Below, piece by piece: positions 22,357-33,939 of a stretch of 64,000 nt of DNA (within the stretch, counting starts at the first letter, position 1; each line of letters opens with the position of its first letter). The stretch is from Linnemannia schmuckeri. Lineage: Eukaryota; Mortierellomycota; Mortierellomycetes; Mortierellales; Mortierellaceae. The stretch spans positions 2,604,001-2,668,000 of the forward strand of contig JANATG010000005.1 of NCBI GenBank assembly GCA_029449235.1. The letters are read 5' to 3'. The position numbers were made by a program, and so were the translations under genes. Below the pieces are notes generated by a model. The model was not told where the DNA came from and did not search any database. It saw only the letters and a list, made by a program, of their open reading frames with translations.

Positions 22357-24293
22357 ATGTCCTTTAAATTGACTTCTAAACCATCCACTAAATTCACATC
22401 AATGGATTACCCTTACATCAAGAAAAACAGAGCCTATATCGTCAAGCCCGTGGGAGGAAAGGAGAGTAGAGGCGGTGTCTCTAAGGTTCAGTCGAGAGCC
22501 AAGAATGAAGCTGCTGCAAAAGCGGCAAAGATGCATTCATTTTGCAATTGGGCTGGGAATCAACGAGCAAATCCTGCTCAGATTTTCCATCCCAAGACCG
22601 TCAATGATCTGATTGAAATCGTACACAAGGCCAAGGCAGAGAATATGAAAATCCGTTGCATGGCTACAGGTCACACGTGGTCTTCGTCCTCTGTAGTTAA
22701 TGACGATGGATTCTTAGTTGTGGTGAAGAACATGGACAGAATATTTAAACCAGTAAATGTCAAAGGCGATGTGTGGCATGTGGAGATCGAAACAGGGGTT
22801 ACGGTCAAGAATCTCGACGATTATTTGCGCAAGCATAATCCACCTTTAGCAATGGCCTGCAATGTGGGTGCGGAATGTATCCGCTATGGAGGAATTCTAT
22901 CCATGGGTAGTCATGGAGCAGCCACGCACACCCGATCGTTAACAGATCTTGTTGATACTGTCAAGATCATTGATGCATCCGGAACTATGAACACCTTCTC
23001 GAAAGAGGGTGACCCAGTCGAGTTCTCAGCCGCTGCGTTGAATCTGGGCCTATTTGGTATCATCCATACATACACGCTGCGTGTTGAGCCCATGTTCAAG
23101 TTACAGATGGTAATTCAGTCTTCAATTCATTTTCAAATGGTCCTTTATTGCGCATGCACTGACAGTATTTTGTGTTACAATATTATGATGTTGTACTAGA
23201 GAGACACATTTCCTCCTCTCCACTATTACTTTGGGTCTCCTCAGATTGGCGGTCCCAGACTCAAGGCCATGGTGCTCGGTAATGACCAAACACAGTTCTT
23301 CTACTGGCCATTCCATACATTCGACCGAACCATAAAGCACGAACGCGTATGGGTTAAAGAGTGGCACCGCACCGATTTGCCGGTGACCAAATCTCACAGA
23401 CGAGTCAGGTTTCAGCGCCTAATCGAAACCATCAAGACAGCCACGAATAACACGTTTGTCAAAGCCATGGCCAAGTTCCCTCAACTTACGCCAATGATCA
23501 GCCCTCATTTGTGTGCCAGAGTTACCAAGAACGCCGATCAGGTTCTTCACGCACCAAATGCAATACATTTCTGGGGCGGCATGGAGCATATTCCAAGTAT
23601 GGCTCTAGAAATGGCCATTAAAGCCGATGAGAATTTTGAGAATGTAGTTAAATCCTGGAGCTATGTTATCGAACAGGTAAATATCTTTTACACAGCTTGA
23701 AAAAGGCAAACGGTTCTTGAGGATTAAACCCTAACGTCATACATACATCTTACTAATCACTCTTACCTTCATTGCATTGGTACCACTTCAGGTTCATGAG
23801 CATGCGCAACGAAAGGAGTTCCCCTTAAATCTTATGCTTGAAATGAGGTTTCTCAAGGCATCTCAGATGATCATGTCCAATATGTACGATGAGGACCCCG
23901 ACGCGATTTTCGCCACCATGGAACTTGTCTCTGCTGTAAACACTAAGGGCTTTGAAGAGTTCTCAGCAAAAATGGCGCAGTATTGGATGGAAACCTACCG
24001 CTCTCAGTAAGTTGTTGCCACCTTATTATTATTGTACTTGGCAATGAGGAAAACAGTTGGCGGTGCTCTTGATGGATGCTTTGAATAGCTAATAATCATC
24101 CCTTGTTATTCTGCCACTATTCTAATACTACAGGCCTCATTGGGCAAAGATGTGGGAACATGTACCTGGAATTGTTCCATATCTCCAGCAACAAACAGGG
24201 GATCGTTATAATAAGTTTGAGGAGATTCGCAAGAAGTACGACCCCCAAGGCATGTTTATGAATGGAACATTCGCAAATCTACTAGGCTATTAG
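22357..24293 (+). CDS. ALO1: D-arabinono-1,4-lactone oxidase (aldonolactone oxidase)
   Basis: Four exons: 22357-23109, 23245-23676, 23792-24006, 24134-24293, all joining in phase, 519 aa. The enzyme uses FAD and oxygen to make the last step of D-erythroascorbate (fungal vitamin C analogue) synthesis, giving hydrogen peroxide. Visible features: the FAD_binding_4 (PCMH) domain with RCMATGHTWSSSSVV, IETGVTVKNLDDYL and YGGILSMGSHGAATHTRSLT, then the sugar-lactone oxidase C-domain ending with PHWAKMWEHVPG (the HWxK signature of the family) and YDPQGMFMNGTF. The upstream ATG choice gives MSFKLTSKPSTKFTS; a TTG frame start further 5' is not used. The join after LQM at 23109 may omit a short loop present in relatives; intron 1 could hide a tiny exon. 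Related L-gulonolactone or L-galactonolactone specificity cannot be excluded. Confidence 0.88.
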
Positions 24294-24689
24294 TGAATCA
24301 AGTATATTAATGGAGTAAGGACATATTTGTTCTTTTTCACCCTGATCTCTGTCCGCTTTTTTTAATCTTTTTTTTGGCCTTCGCTCTGTATTTGTGGTTT
24401 TGGATTTGTGATGACGGTTGAGGTGAGGGTGAAGATGAAGGTGAAGGGGGGAGGGCGTGAGAAGGAGATGTGGGCGAGAGCCAAAGTGTGAATGTGAATA
24501 CTGTTGAGCACGCTACTCTCAAGAAGTCTTATCTGTGGTGCCTTATACAGCCCCTCAAACTTGCCACCAATCCGCGCACACACACAAAAAAAGCTTCTTA
24601 GAGGGAGATGCGAGGGCACGCCCTCTTCAGCCATGGGGGTGCAAGACTTCTTTACTTGACTGACCATTCGATGTTGCAAAAGGAGGTGG
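24294..24689. other. 3' flank of the oxidase gene
   Basis: Low-complexity purine/pyrimidine-biased sequence; no gene recognised. Confidence 0.4.
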
Positions 24690-26248
24690 TGGCAAAGCAG
24701 TGTGGCAACTCCTTAGATTAGCAGCCATATTCTTTACTGTGTCTTTCAACCAAGATGAGTGAAAAAAATTAACCGCTAATCCAGTTGTGAGCGGGGTTTG
24801 CATGGGTTTGGAACAAAAACATAGTCGTGAATAGCTGGCTAATTGGGATTTAGTGGCGGAAATAAAATATTTTATGTGGAATGCGCAATAGTAGACATAG
24901 TATTAGTAGTGCGCCAAGCCCTCTTGCTGCTCTTTGTTCTTTTACACATTACTTCTTGGACCAGAGCAATACTGACAAGAGTTTCGCTGGCGCGCTGCAG
25001 TGTATCGTTTCATGTGGCTCTTTAGGACACTATTATCACTACTCCCTACTATCAACCTTCCTTCAACCTACAACCCCTTTTCCCCCATACCAATTGAGGA
25101 CTTAACAGCGGTCCTACAACTCTGGCCTTCGACCCTTCCCCTGAGTAACATCGACACCCACGTCTTGAGCAGGAGCATCTGAACTGGATCAAGGACTGTC
25201 TCCTTGAAGAGCCCGATCTCTCCATCTCGGATCTCCATGCTGAGCTCAATAAGAAGTTCAGGCTCCGACCACCAGTGAGTAGGAACACTATTCAAAATGC
25301 CGTCGACAAGAGATTGCCTACATCCCGAAGCCGGTACATCCTGAACTCGAGGATTACAACAGCAATGCACGCCGCGAGCAGAGGAAGTTGTGGGCGGACG
25401 AAGTCTGAGAGAAGTATGGGGGAATGGACGGGTTTGTGTATCTGGATGAATCCGGGGTCAAGCTCCATATCCGTAGGAGGTATGGTTGCGCTGCACGAGG
25501 CGTTCGTCCGATCAAACCGGTCCCAACCCAGAGAGGAGTCAACATGTCACTACTTGTGACTCTCGACAGCACCGGCTTTATTACATTCGAGGTCAAGGTT
25601 AGGGTGTACAATGATGTCTATTTTGCGTGATTTCTCATGAACAAGCTCTTCCCCAAGTTGCCAGACCCTCGTACCATCATTATGGATATCTGTCGCATTC
25701 ACAAGACTCCAGGTGTCAAGAAAGCGCTCAGTGCATCTCAACACACTGCTCTCTTTCTCCCTCCCTACACTCCTCACTTCAACCTAGCGGAGTGGGCATT
25801 TAGCTGCATTAAAGGCCATGTCAAAAAGAAGTCTTCCCAGCGCTACAATCTGGCAGGCTCAGAGGTTGAGCGCGATGACATGGAAGGCGAGGATCAAGTG
25901 AAACAGGAGGAGGAAATAGGAGAGCTCGATGAAGTATGGAAGGAGAAAGAGCCCCTCTATGAGAGCTCATCTCACTCATCCAACTCGTCCGAGGATGAAG
26001 CCAACGAGGAAGAGAATGGGGACGAGACAGTGCTCGCACAGCCTGACGAAGTTGAAGAAGAGCAAGAGGACGAAGATAACGAGATAATGAACGACGAGGA
26101 GGAAGGGGAGGTAGTTGTGGACATGGAGGAGGAGGACGTGGAGGAGGACGTGGAGGAGGAAGAGGAGGAGGAAGAGGAAGAGGAAAAGCTACACATCACA
26201 CCTGCCCGTTTTCGCTACTCTCTCCGTAGTGTTAAGGCGTTAAAGTAG
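24690..26248 (+). mobile_element. IS630/Tc1-mariner-like element relic with acidic C-terminal tail
   Basis: The left part (24690-25150) is the dispersed repeat also found at 9720 and 29083. The N-terminal transposase block reads NWIKDCLLEEPDLSISDLHA and VSRNTIQNAVDKRLP (25165-25320). After a slip come KPVHPELEDYNSNARREQRK and the catalytic part: FVYLDESGVKLHIRRRYGCA (25427), then PRTIIMDICRIHKTPGVKKA with the second Asp, and LPPYTPHFNLAEWAFSCIKG (25637-25830). A stop at about 25628 and at least one slip break the frame. The C-terminus is a run of Glu/Asp over about 110 residues before HITPARFRYSLRS, the same odd architecture as the relic at 15.8 kb. Not functional. Confidence 0.78.
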
Positions 26249-26405
26249 GATAGCCTAAACATTGATAATCCAATTCGTTTTTTGTTTTCTGAACCATACT
26301 CAATTGGTTAAAAAAAAAATGAAAATCTGCCATTCCTCTTTTGAACAGTTGTTTCTTATGCACGAAAATAGTGAAAAATTCCGCGAAGTCAATATAGAAA
26401 TGGAG

Positions 26406-26430
26406 TATATATATATATATATATATATAT
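26406..26430. repeat. (TA)n microsatellite
   Basis: About twelve uninterrupted TA units. Confidence 0.95.
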
Positions 26431-26614
26431 GTACGAGAGTATGTTTCCTCTCTTGGATCATCATTAGAATACACTTCCTTTTACCATCTGTAACGGGCTG
26501 ATAGATAGGGGATGAGTACGTGCAAGGGAAAGAAGAGTAACGGGGCAAGAATGGGTTATTGAGTAGTGTTATTGCAGACTGGAGGGAAAAGTAGGGCAAA
26601 TGATAGACACGTAT

Positions 26615-27232
26615 TTATACTACAGAGAGATGGTCCATTGCAGCAATGAGAACAAGCATGCGGGATGCATCTCTCGCCTGACGGTCAGTGATCTCTTTCA
26701 TTTCCTTCAGTACATCTTGGAGAATGGCAGGGACTGCTCCCTGCTCGCCAGAGCTCTGCGCATCGTCTTGGTTCTCGGCTCCCTGTTCCCCGTCTTGCTT
26801 CTCGACGTCTTGCTCCTCGTCATCTTGAGTGGTGTTGGTGCTGATGGGTGATGCAAATCGGACAAGAATTTTCTCGATTTTGGTCTCGAACAAGCCATCA
26901 TTAATTTTAGCCCCCTGCGCTAACTTGATTACCTTGACGACCAAGGATAGGTAGAAGTCGTCATTGTTGTTCGGGGGATGTGCTTGATATTGTAGAGCAC
27001 GTACTCTTGCCATGCCTTTGTTGAATACAGACCTAGAGATATTTCCGACATTATCGCGAATGTCGATACCTTCCTTCTTAAGCTGGCCATATATCTGATT
27101 GCAGGCTTTACAGTAATTGTTGTTACTGGAGGTGTAATACGGGACAGTCGGAGGGCTACTGGCGTAAAGAATCGGACATGCATTATCACCGTTTCGAGAA
27201 CATGGATCGGTGCTAGTCATGTCGATGGTCAT
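26615..27232 (-). CDS. Hypothetical protein, 205 aa
   Basis: An intact minus-strand frame. I start it at the ATG at 27232 (MTIDMTSTDPCSRNGDNACP), although an in-frame ATG at 27283 would add 17 residues. The N-terminal half has a spaced Cys pair (NNNYCKACNQIYGQL) and a globular-looking block (GNISRSVFNKGMARVRALQY, LVVKVIKLAQGAKI). The C-terminal half is Gln/Glu/Asp-rich and ends in a helical stretch with LKEMKEITDRQARDASRMLV. Family not recognised. It lies alone between the IS630-like relic and a repeat-rich region, so an accessory role is likely. Confidence 0.45.
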   Translation of the reverse strand: MTIDMTSTDPCSRNGDNACPILYASSPPTVPYYTSSNNNYCKACNQIYGQLKKEGIDIRDNVGNISRSVFNKGMARVRALQYQAHPPNNNDDFYLSLVVKVIKLAQGAKINDGLFETKIEKILVRFASPISTNTTQDDEEQDVEKQDGEQGAENQDDAQSSGEQGAVPAILQDVLKEMKEITDRQARDASRMLVLIAAMDHLSVV

Positions 27233-28078
27233 GGTTGCCTTGAACAGAAGATGAATTAGGCGTCGTGATGAAGGGAAGTGCAACTACATTGTATTCGGCG
27301 CAACATAAGGTAGCAACAGGGCAATAAGTGGAACATCAAATTACCAAGTAACAATCAAGGATGCGAAATATGACTTACAAGTGGCCAGTTGGGAGGGGGG
27401 AGGGGAGTAGAAACACTGGATAAAGATTTTTTTTGAGAGGAATGTAAGAGTATTTATTGTGCGCTGCTGATCGTTCATATTTTGAGGATACGTACTACTC
27501 CGTGTGGTAATGCATTGTTGGTATGACAAAAGTCGACCGATCGTTGCCAAAAGTCGACCGATCACTACACAAGACGACTATGTAGCGGCATCATTAGCTG
27601 CCCTCGCCCTCCATACATAAATATTGCTGTGTGTTCTTTCAACAAGATTTCGCCTTCAAGATCTACGAGGAGTGTAAACAAAAGGTACGGAGGGCATAAA
27701 GGCGTTGGATACAACGAGCTAACACTTGAGACGGAGGCACTTGCATGGGAAAATAATGTGAGATGTTCTCCTAGTCCACACGGGCTGTCATTCCGCATTT
27801 ATTCCATATGCTAAAGTGCTCACACTCCTGGGAAGAGTGCGATCGTTGTTGGCACGGCTTATGTTCTACATGATAAATACTTTGTCGATGTCAATCAATG
27901 CCGATCATGGTTGCACAAACATAATTTCAAGGGAACAGAGAAAAAATTCGCGGGTACTGTAAGACGGCAGCAGATTTAATAGACCAATGCCATCCTTTAT
28001 TGTTGACTCTTGCAATCCTTGCTTCATTACAATTTGAGGTCGCGTTGTCGATCCTTTGTTCACTTGTCGCTAGGGGGT
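27233..28078. other. Intergenic DNA with a duplicated 16-mer
   Basis: No gene seen. CAAAAGTCGACCGATC occurs twice, at 27527-27542 and 27548-27563. Confidence 0.4.
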
Positions 28079-28590
28079 GCCGCGGCGTAACCGCGGCTAT
28101 TGAGATTTCTTGTTAGTAAAAGAATCTGATTCGCCATGAATGCTAATAGAGAGATTTTGAACGGCAACATAGGCGATGAGGAGCTTTTCTCTCTTTTTCT
28201 TATTTTAACAGGAAATAGGTCCACTGTCAATGCTCAGCTTTTTGAAGGTGAGGGAAAGAGTCTGCCTACAGTGTTGCCATAGTCAGTCACCTTTTCATTA
28301 ACTTGCTTCAAGGAGAATCATGATTAGAAAACGCCACGGCTATTTTTTTTTCAGCACTGAGAACGCGAAAGACAGTGCTGATTCTCTGTCCATGACAATA
28401 GAGCATTTTTCTCGAACAGCGCTGGAGATAGCCAAGCTCTCCCCTTTCATTTTAACAGGGCAGACTCTACTGTAATTTCTAACTTTCTTATAAGTAAACG
28501 AAAGCGATTGACTACGGCGCTGCCGTAGTCAATCCCCTTCCTATTTAATCACTTCGAGGGGAATACTCGTGGCGGAGCCACGATCAACCT
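28079..28590. repeat. Cluster of perfect GC-rich hairpins in a duplicated cassette
   Basis: Four perfect inverted repeats: 28079-28097 (GCCGCGG, 5-nt loop), 28351-28381 (TCAGCACTG, 13-nt loop), 28506-28534 (13-bp stem GATTGACTACGGC, loop GCT) and 28567-28583 (TCGTGGC, loop GGA). The block around 28499-28590 matches the block around 28253-28350 at lower identity. The earlier copy has lost perfect pairing, so this is a tandem duplication with a period near 246 bp. No open frames. Short GC-rich palindromes in AT-rich DNA are typical of mobile hairpins in fungal mitochondrial genomes, so a nuclear insertion of mitochondrial DNA is the leading idea. Confidence 0.8.
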
Positions 28591-29082
28591 CCTCATTAAG
28601 TCACATAGACTGACCCCCTTCTTTCTTCGCCCAATTCTGCCTTGTATGTACATGTTTTTTCTTGCAATTCATGACCACACATATGCCCTCCTCTTGGATT
28701 TGTCATTTACAAATGACTACTGCTTTTGTTGTCCCTTTGCCTTAGTATGCATTCGTGTAATACTTTCTTAAGGTATGTTGATCACATGCAGTACCTTACA
28801 TTGCTTCATCTGGAGTTGGATGGCCATGAGGTTTTTTCCTAATATTTACGCACAGTTTACTAAAATATTTGGTATGAGCAATGATTGATTGCCCCTTATG
28901 AAACGATGAAAGGAAGGGCCGAGAAGGGATATGAAAGCGATGGGTCGAGAAGGAAGGAAGTGATGAAAAAGCCAGCGTGTGTGTCTGTGAAAAAGAATGC
29001 ATTGCCCAGAGGATAGTCCTTCTGTAGCCTGACTTACCCCTTAATTTATTTATCTCAGTCCTTTATGCTGTTGTTGCTGTTA
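28591..29082. other. Intergenic DNA
   Basis: AT-rich, no gene or repeat recognised. Confidence 0.4.
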
Positions 29083-29370
29083 CTCAGGGAGAGGGTCGAA
29101 GGCCAGAGTTGTAGGACCGCTGTTAAGCCCTCAATTGGTACGGGGTAGTGATAGTAATGTCCTAATGGAACCACACGAAACAATATACTGTAGCGCGCCA
29201 ACGAAACTCTTGTCAGTATTGCTCTTGTCCAAGAAGTGATGTGTAAAAGGACAAAGAGCAGACAAGAGGGCTGGGCGCACTACTAATACTATGTCTACAA
29301 AGAATATGACTGCTAATCTAAGGCATCGCCACCGCTGCCTAGCCACCACCTTATTTTGCAACATTGCAAA
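29083..29370 (-). repeat. Inverted copy of the 290-bp dispersed repeat
   Basis: The reverse complement matches 9720-10016 very closely and 24690-25150 less closely. It ends with the AGCCACCACCTTATTTTGCA motif, presumably the element terminus. No transposase sequence adjoins it. Confidence 0.8.
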
Positions 29371-30296
29371 GTAAGGTGGGGGCGAAGCTCTGAACCCAGC
29401 CACCTCGTCCGCTGAAATACATTTTGCTGACGAGGGGCTGGGACACAATCTCCCTCTTTACTAAGGAGGCTTGCAATTACCAAAAAGGGAAGCGCGTCCA
29501 AAAAGGGAAGAGGGCCAATGGCTCTAGACAAACGTACTCTTTACTCCTTCATTCCTACACGTCTTCCATATGAATGTGTCTTTCCTTGCATTCACCCTGC
29601 ATCACCCTCAAGTAAAGCGACAGCATGTCAAACAAAAGGCAGCTCAGGTACAGATGCGCATCTCACACTCGTATTCACGCATTCATCAGCAGCATCCTAC
29701 CATCCAAGCATCCGCGCGACCGTTATTAGTTTGTCTCATCTCTCTCTTTCACCTTCTTCCTCTTCTCATACAATAAATAAATAAATAAATAAATAAAAAA
29801 CACTCGGGATATATTCTACGATAGCGATATTCCGCCTAATAATGAGGCCCCGGGTACACCAAGTAAACGCGCTTCTAGGGTTTCCAGGGTAAAGGCGTAG
29901 TTTGAAATGGTGCTCAGCGAGTCTTTGTTGTTGTGTTTGTCGCGATTTCTAACTTGCTGGTCTTCAACGCGGTATAGCTTCAAGGCATAAGCGGGGTCGG
30001 CGTCCTTGGCTTTAGCAAACCTGATACACAATCTCCTGGAGGAGCCAATCAAGTAAGTTGATATCGGGCACTAGTATCAACGCGATATTTTGCTTTCCAA
30101 ATATATTTCTAATTTTCTCGTGGCACTTTGTATTTGCTCCGCAGTTGTGCTAGGGAGATTTACACCACTGCTGGAGAAAGAAAACGAAGACAGTGACGAT
30201 GTGGCAAGTTTTCTTTGAAAATTGATTCAACCATCTTCTGCCTTGCTTTCCAATCCCTTGTTAACACTTTGCATCGTAATCTTGTGCACCTTTTAG
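29371..30296. other. Unassigned DNA upstream of the helicase
   Basis: C/T-rich sequence at 29570-29780 ends in (AATA)n at about 29773-29797. A short minus-strand frame (30052-29816) contains VLKLYRVEDQQVRNRDKHNN-like charged text that I do not recognise. Just before 30200, LGRFTPLLEKENEDSDDVA could be the preceding exon of the helicase. Confidence 0.3.
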
Positions 30297-32166
30297 GGGC
30301 CCCAATCTTTTTCCAGAGCAAAAGCCATTAGCCTTTGTCAAGAGGTTTTCAACTGTACTCCAAAAGAGCAGCAACTAGATGTATTGGAACATATTGCATA
30401 AAAAATCGATTGCGTGTTGATTGCTCCCTGCGGCTGGGGCAAGACACTCGCATTCTTTCTTCCTATGGTATATTGGTCCTGCAGTATCACTGCCATCATC
30501 TCACCACTGATAGCTTTGATGAACGATCAGCAGCAGGTAGTTCATGTTTTGCCCCTTCCATGTAGTATACAGTCAGACACAACAATGTCATTTTTAACCG
30601 CCTTTTATCTTGTACTTTGCCACTCAATCGTACAGAAGCTGGTCAAGGCCAAAATACCTCACATCGTTCTCTCCGGCGACAACTCTGACGCCATTGATGG
30701 CGACATGATTAGACGCATATGTAAAGGCGAGTTCAGAACTGTCTTTATGTCACCCGAGATCATTTTTGGTGACAGTCCTACTTCGAGGTTGATACGAGGG
30801 CTTTGGCAAAATACGTCTTGGCGGGATCTGTTGCTTGCCATAGTAGTGGACGAGGTCCATTGTGTTGAAAAATGGGGTAGCAAGTTTCGCCTGGAATATG
30901 CACGCCTCGGTGAATTTCGCATTTGGTCGCCTGGAGTCCCATTTGTGGGTGTCACCGCGACACTCACCGCCGATACGCTCACTCAAACCATGGACAAGCT
31001 CTTCCTGTCCAAGGCCAACGTCCTTCATGTGCAAGAGGTTCCTACAAATATTCGTCTCGAGGTTCACACTCAGCCCATGGATGCCAAGAAGGGTCTTAAT
31101 CGTCTTTTAGACAAAGAAAAGACGATCATATACTTCGAAAACATTTCCGTTCTCGTTGAAGTCTATAAATATCTGTCAAGGGTAAGACCCGATCTGCAGG
31201 ATAGGATAGGCGTTTACTTCTCTACTTTAACATCCCAATACAAGGAGGCAGTCATGATGCAGTTCACGAAGGGTGTAATCCACATCCTGCTGGCTACCGA
31301 GGCTGCCGGCATGGGTTGTGACATACCCAATGTGGTCCAAGTTATTCAGTATGGGTAAGTGATATACAAAAAAAAAAAAAAAAAAAAAAAAAAAAGGAAA
31401 ACGTCAAAATAGAGCGATTACAAGGGAGCAAAGAACCTTCTCTAATAAATTTGTATTACGTAGCTTTCCAAGGGCCATACTGAGTTTGTTTCAGCGATTT
31501 GGACGAGCAGCACGAGATCCCAAGATCCAAGGCTTTGGAATTCTTTATGCACCGCCGATCACCAAAACGTCCCCCTCAGACAAAAACGTACGCGATTACC
31601 TTATGAACCAGATATCGGGAAGGTGTCTTTGGACGCTACTAGACAAATTAATTGGGAACAAAGCTCGTACTTGCAACAACAACTGTTCTGGATGCTCCAA
31701 ATTTGATCGTTTTGTTCCCACCACTGTTTGTCATCACACTAGACCGAGCAACAGGAGGAGATGGCCGAACCGTTCGAAGGAAGAGAAACACACGGCCTTG
31801 AAAACACTGCTAGAGTGGAGAAAGGATGACTATGAGAGGTGGGTGAGCAGTAGACCTTTCAGATACGGCAGTGAAACCTGGATCCTGCCGGACAATGTGG
31901 CCAAGCAGCTATCGCAAAAATTCTCCGGGGCCAGAAGTGCTAAGGCAGTCGAAGCCATTGCTTTCTCTTGCAAATGGACGCCTCTTGGAGGAAATAATCG
32001 GTTCGACGAAGTCGCGCAAGTCCTGAACAAGCTCAACGACGAGATCGACGCTTGCCGCGGATTAGGTAGCCAGACGACGGCGACGTCTGCACTAGACCAG
32101 TTGGAGGACGGCTCCGATGGGGATGAGGAGGGAAGCGATGTTGAGGAGGACTTACGGGAATCATAA
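30297..32166 (+). pseudogene. RecQ-like superfamily 2 DNA helicase with one nonsense codon
   Basis: Exons 30297-30536, 30636-31354 and 31464-32166 join in phase; the second intron carries a long A tract. Motifs in order: Walker A APCGWGKT (about 30420-30445), ITAIISPLIALMNDQQQ (Ia), DEVH of motif II (about 30849), VGVTATLTA (III), then LLATEAAGMGCDIPNVVQVI (V) and QRFGRAARDP (VI), followed by a Cys-rich segment CNNNCSGCSKFDRFVP and an acidic tail. This matches RecQ-type ATP-dependent helicases, but of a divergent class seen in expanded fungal families rather than Sgs1 itself. A TAA at 30399-30401, in LEHIA*KIDC just before Walker A, blocks the frame; no ATG lies between it and the motif. One C-to-T change (CAA to TAA) would explain it. 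An upstream exon probably exists. Confidence 0.7.
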
Positions 32167-32398
32167 TCAGAGCCATTGGGAGCCGCCTGTGTAATTAAAC
32201 TGCAGCCTCTCCGCAACCGACCGCCTCTCGCAAAATGTGGTTGTCGTTCTGTAGGTACTAGTCGTCCGTATAGTTTTGTCCGCATGACACAACGTAAGGA
32301 ATCACTTTAAGTCCATCCTTGTCTATTTCCTCCTTTCTCTTTATTCATTTCATTCAATTACCATTGAGATTAGTAAGCCAAAAATAGCCAAATTATAT

Positions 32399-33510
32399 TT
32401 AATTTGTAACGTTTTCGAGTGCCTCTGTTTCTTCCATGTCCACCGCATCCTCCAGTTTGTGCCTATCCAAAAATCGTGCAATAGATCCCCCGACTGTCTT
32501 GTATCCACCAAGACACTGAAGATCAACCACTGCGGTTCCTTGACAGGATTTGCCGGACTTCGGCTTACATAAAATGCCGTTGCTTTGAAGGTACCCACGA
32601 AGTTTGGAGGCATCTGATACAGTAGATGATTTCTTGTGTTTAGTGCTGTTGGAGCCCACCCTGACCTCCCGCTCGAACATCCGTGAAATGGCTTGAAAAG
32701 TCCTGATGTTGGTGGAAATCGAATCCTTGAGATACTCCCAGGACATGTTGGATCCTTTTGATGAAAAGATGGATTTAAGAAGATAGTTGTGATTCTCCTG
32801 AAGCATATCGGTCGCCATCCATTCACCATCAATGCCTTTGGAATTAACAAGCATGCTGGAGAGAACCCTTGTCGTCCACTCATCCGTTCATAGATGGCGA
32901 ATACCGTAGAGAAGACGCAGGAGTTCAAGCGCATAGTTCGTGTTTCCTCCTCCATGCATCATCAAAGTAACCATCGGCAGTAGGTGACTGCTGCGACCGA
33001 TGTCGCCGGCTTTAGTGGCCTCGATTAACTCGATATGCACTGCTACATCGCGCAAGAAAAGAAGGGCGTTGATGTTGACGGTAGTACAGGGTAGACCAAA
33101 GAGCGACGGCGAAGGTGGACTACAGAAGGAGTTGGTAATGGTTTCTGTGAACTTTGGAATATCAAGCTCGTCCAATGTACCACCTTGCCGCAGGGACTCG
33201 CAGAGCAACTGCACCATTGCATCAAAGACGATTCTCAACAACTCATCCGCGGTTTTGAACTCCTGCTTCTCCTTGCTCAGGCGCTTGCGGTCCATAAAAA
33301 TACTGATCGCGGCAAGACTGCCTGGGAAGTTTGGAGAACCGTAGTGTGTCTTGAAGATGGTGCCGCACAGGTTCATGCTGAGGTGGAAGAGTTGGAGAGT
33401 TGGGTGTACCCATGAAAGGCTGTGGTAGGGATCGGTATCAACAATACGGTGGACCTTGAGAGTAAGCAATCTGGACACAGACGTCAGGTTGTCTACATAC
33501 ACACATCCTA
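32399..33510 (-). pseudogene. DUF6589-type protein, interrupted
   Basis: The minus-strand frame from about 33510 reads VDNLTSVSRLLTLKVHRIVD, then SLSWVHPTLQLFHLSMNLCG, RKRLSKEKQEFKTADELLRI and IELIEATKAGDIGR (near 33005). After LLRLLYGIRHL it hits a TGA (32888-32890) and then continues in frame: TDEWTTRVLSSMLVNSKGID, LKSIFSSKGSNMSWEYLKDS and a Ser/Lys-rich tail ending at 32399. The phrases AIKAGDIGR-like and KGSN-W-like are what I remember of DUF6589, a fungal domain with many copies per genome and suspected links to mobile elements. Biochemical role unknown. The stop falls where relatives carry Trp. Confidence 0.5.
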
Positions 33511-33588
33511 ACTAAGGTTGGTCGAGCAATAGATCGCAGCGGCCTAGTTGGTAGCGGTCTTGTTGGGCTTCGCATGCTGGTTCTTATC

Positions 33589-33840
33589 CTACATAGGGCC
33601 TTTCTGAGCTGACGTGAGGTTATTATCGCCGTCATATGTGAGGGTGTAGCTGTAATTTTCCTTGGCAAAAGCTTCTCGTTCATGTTCTGCCAGCAGCTCT
33701 CTGAAAGTTGCAGCTTCCAGAGTACCTGATGGAATGAGGTAACGTGTTCCTGTCTCCCCATCATGATACCCGACCGCGTTTAACAGCTTATCGTCCCCCA
33801 ACACTTCTTTCAGCAACTCCCTAGCTTTCTCTATCTCAAT
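33589..33840 (-). pseudogene. Fragment upstream of the DUF6589 gene
   Basis: Minus-strand frame IEIEKARELLKEVLGDDKLL then AVGYHDGETGTRYLIPSGTL and ATFRELLAEHEREAFAKENY, ending at TGA/TAG codons near 33590. It looks like a real globular N-terminus, possibly of the DUF6589 gene, but I cannot join it in phase to the block starting at 33510. No ATG is visible at its left end. Confidence 0.3.
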
Positions 33841-33939
33841 TAATCTTTATCTTAAAAAAAAAGAGGTAACTGACAAGCGAGCTGATGGAATAGGTAAAAA
33901 GGATGATGAAATAGGCAAGAAGGGTGATGGAACAGGCGG

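Noticed and set aside
28079..28590. CRISPR-like array
   Set aside because: The palindromes differ from one another, spacing is irregular, and the host is a eukaryote.
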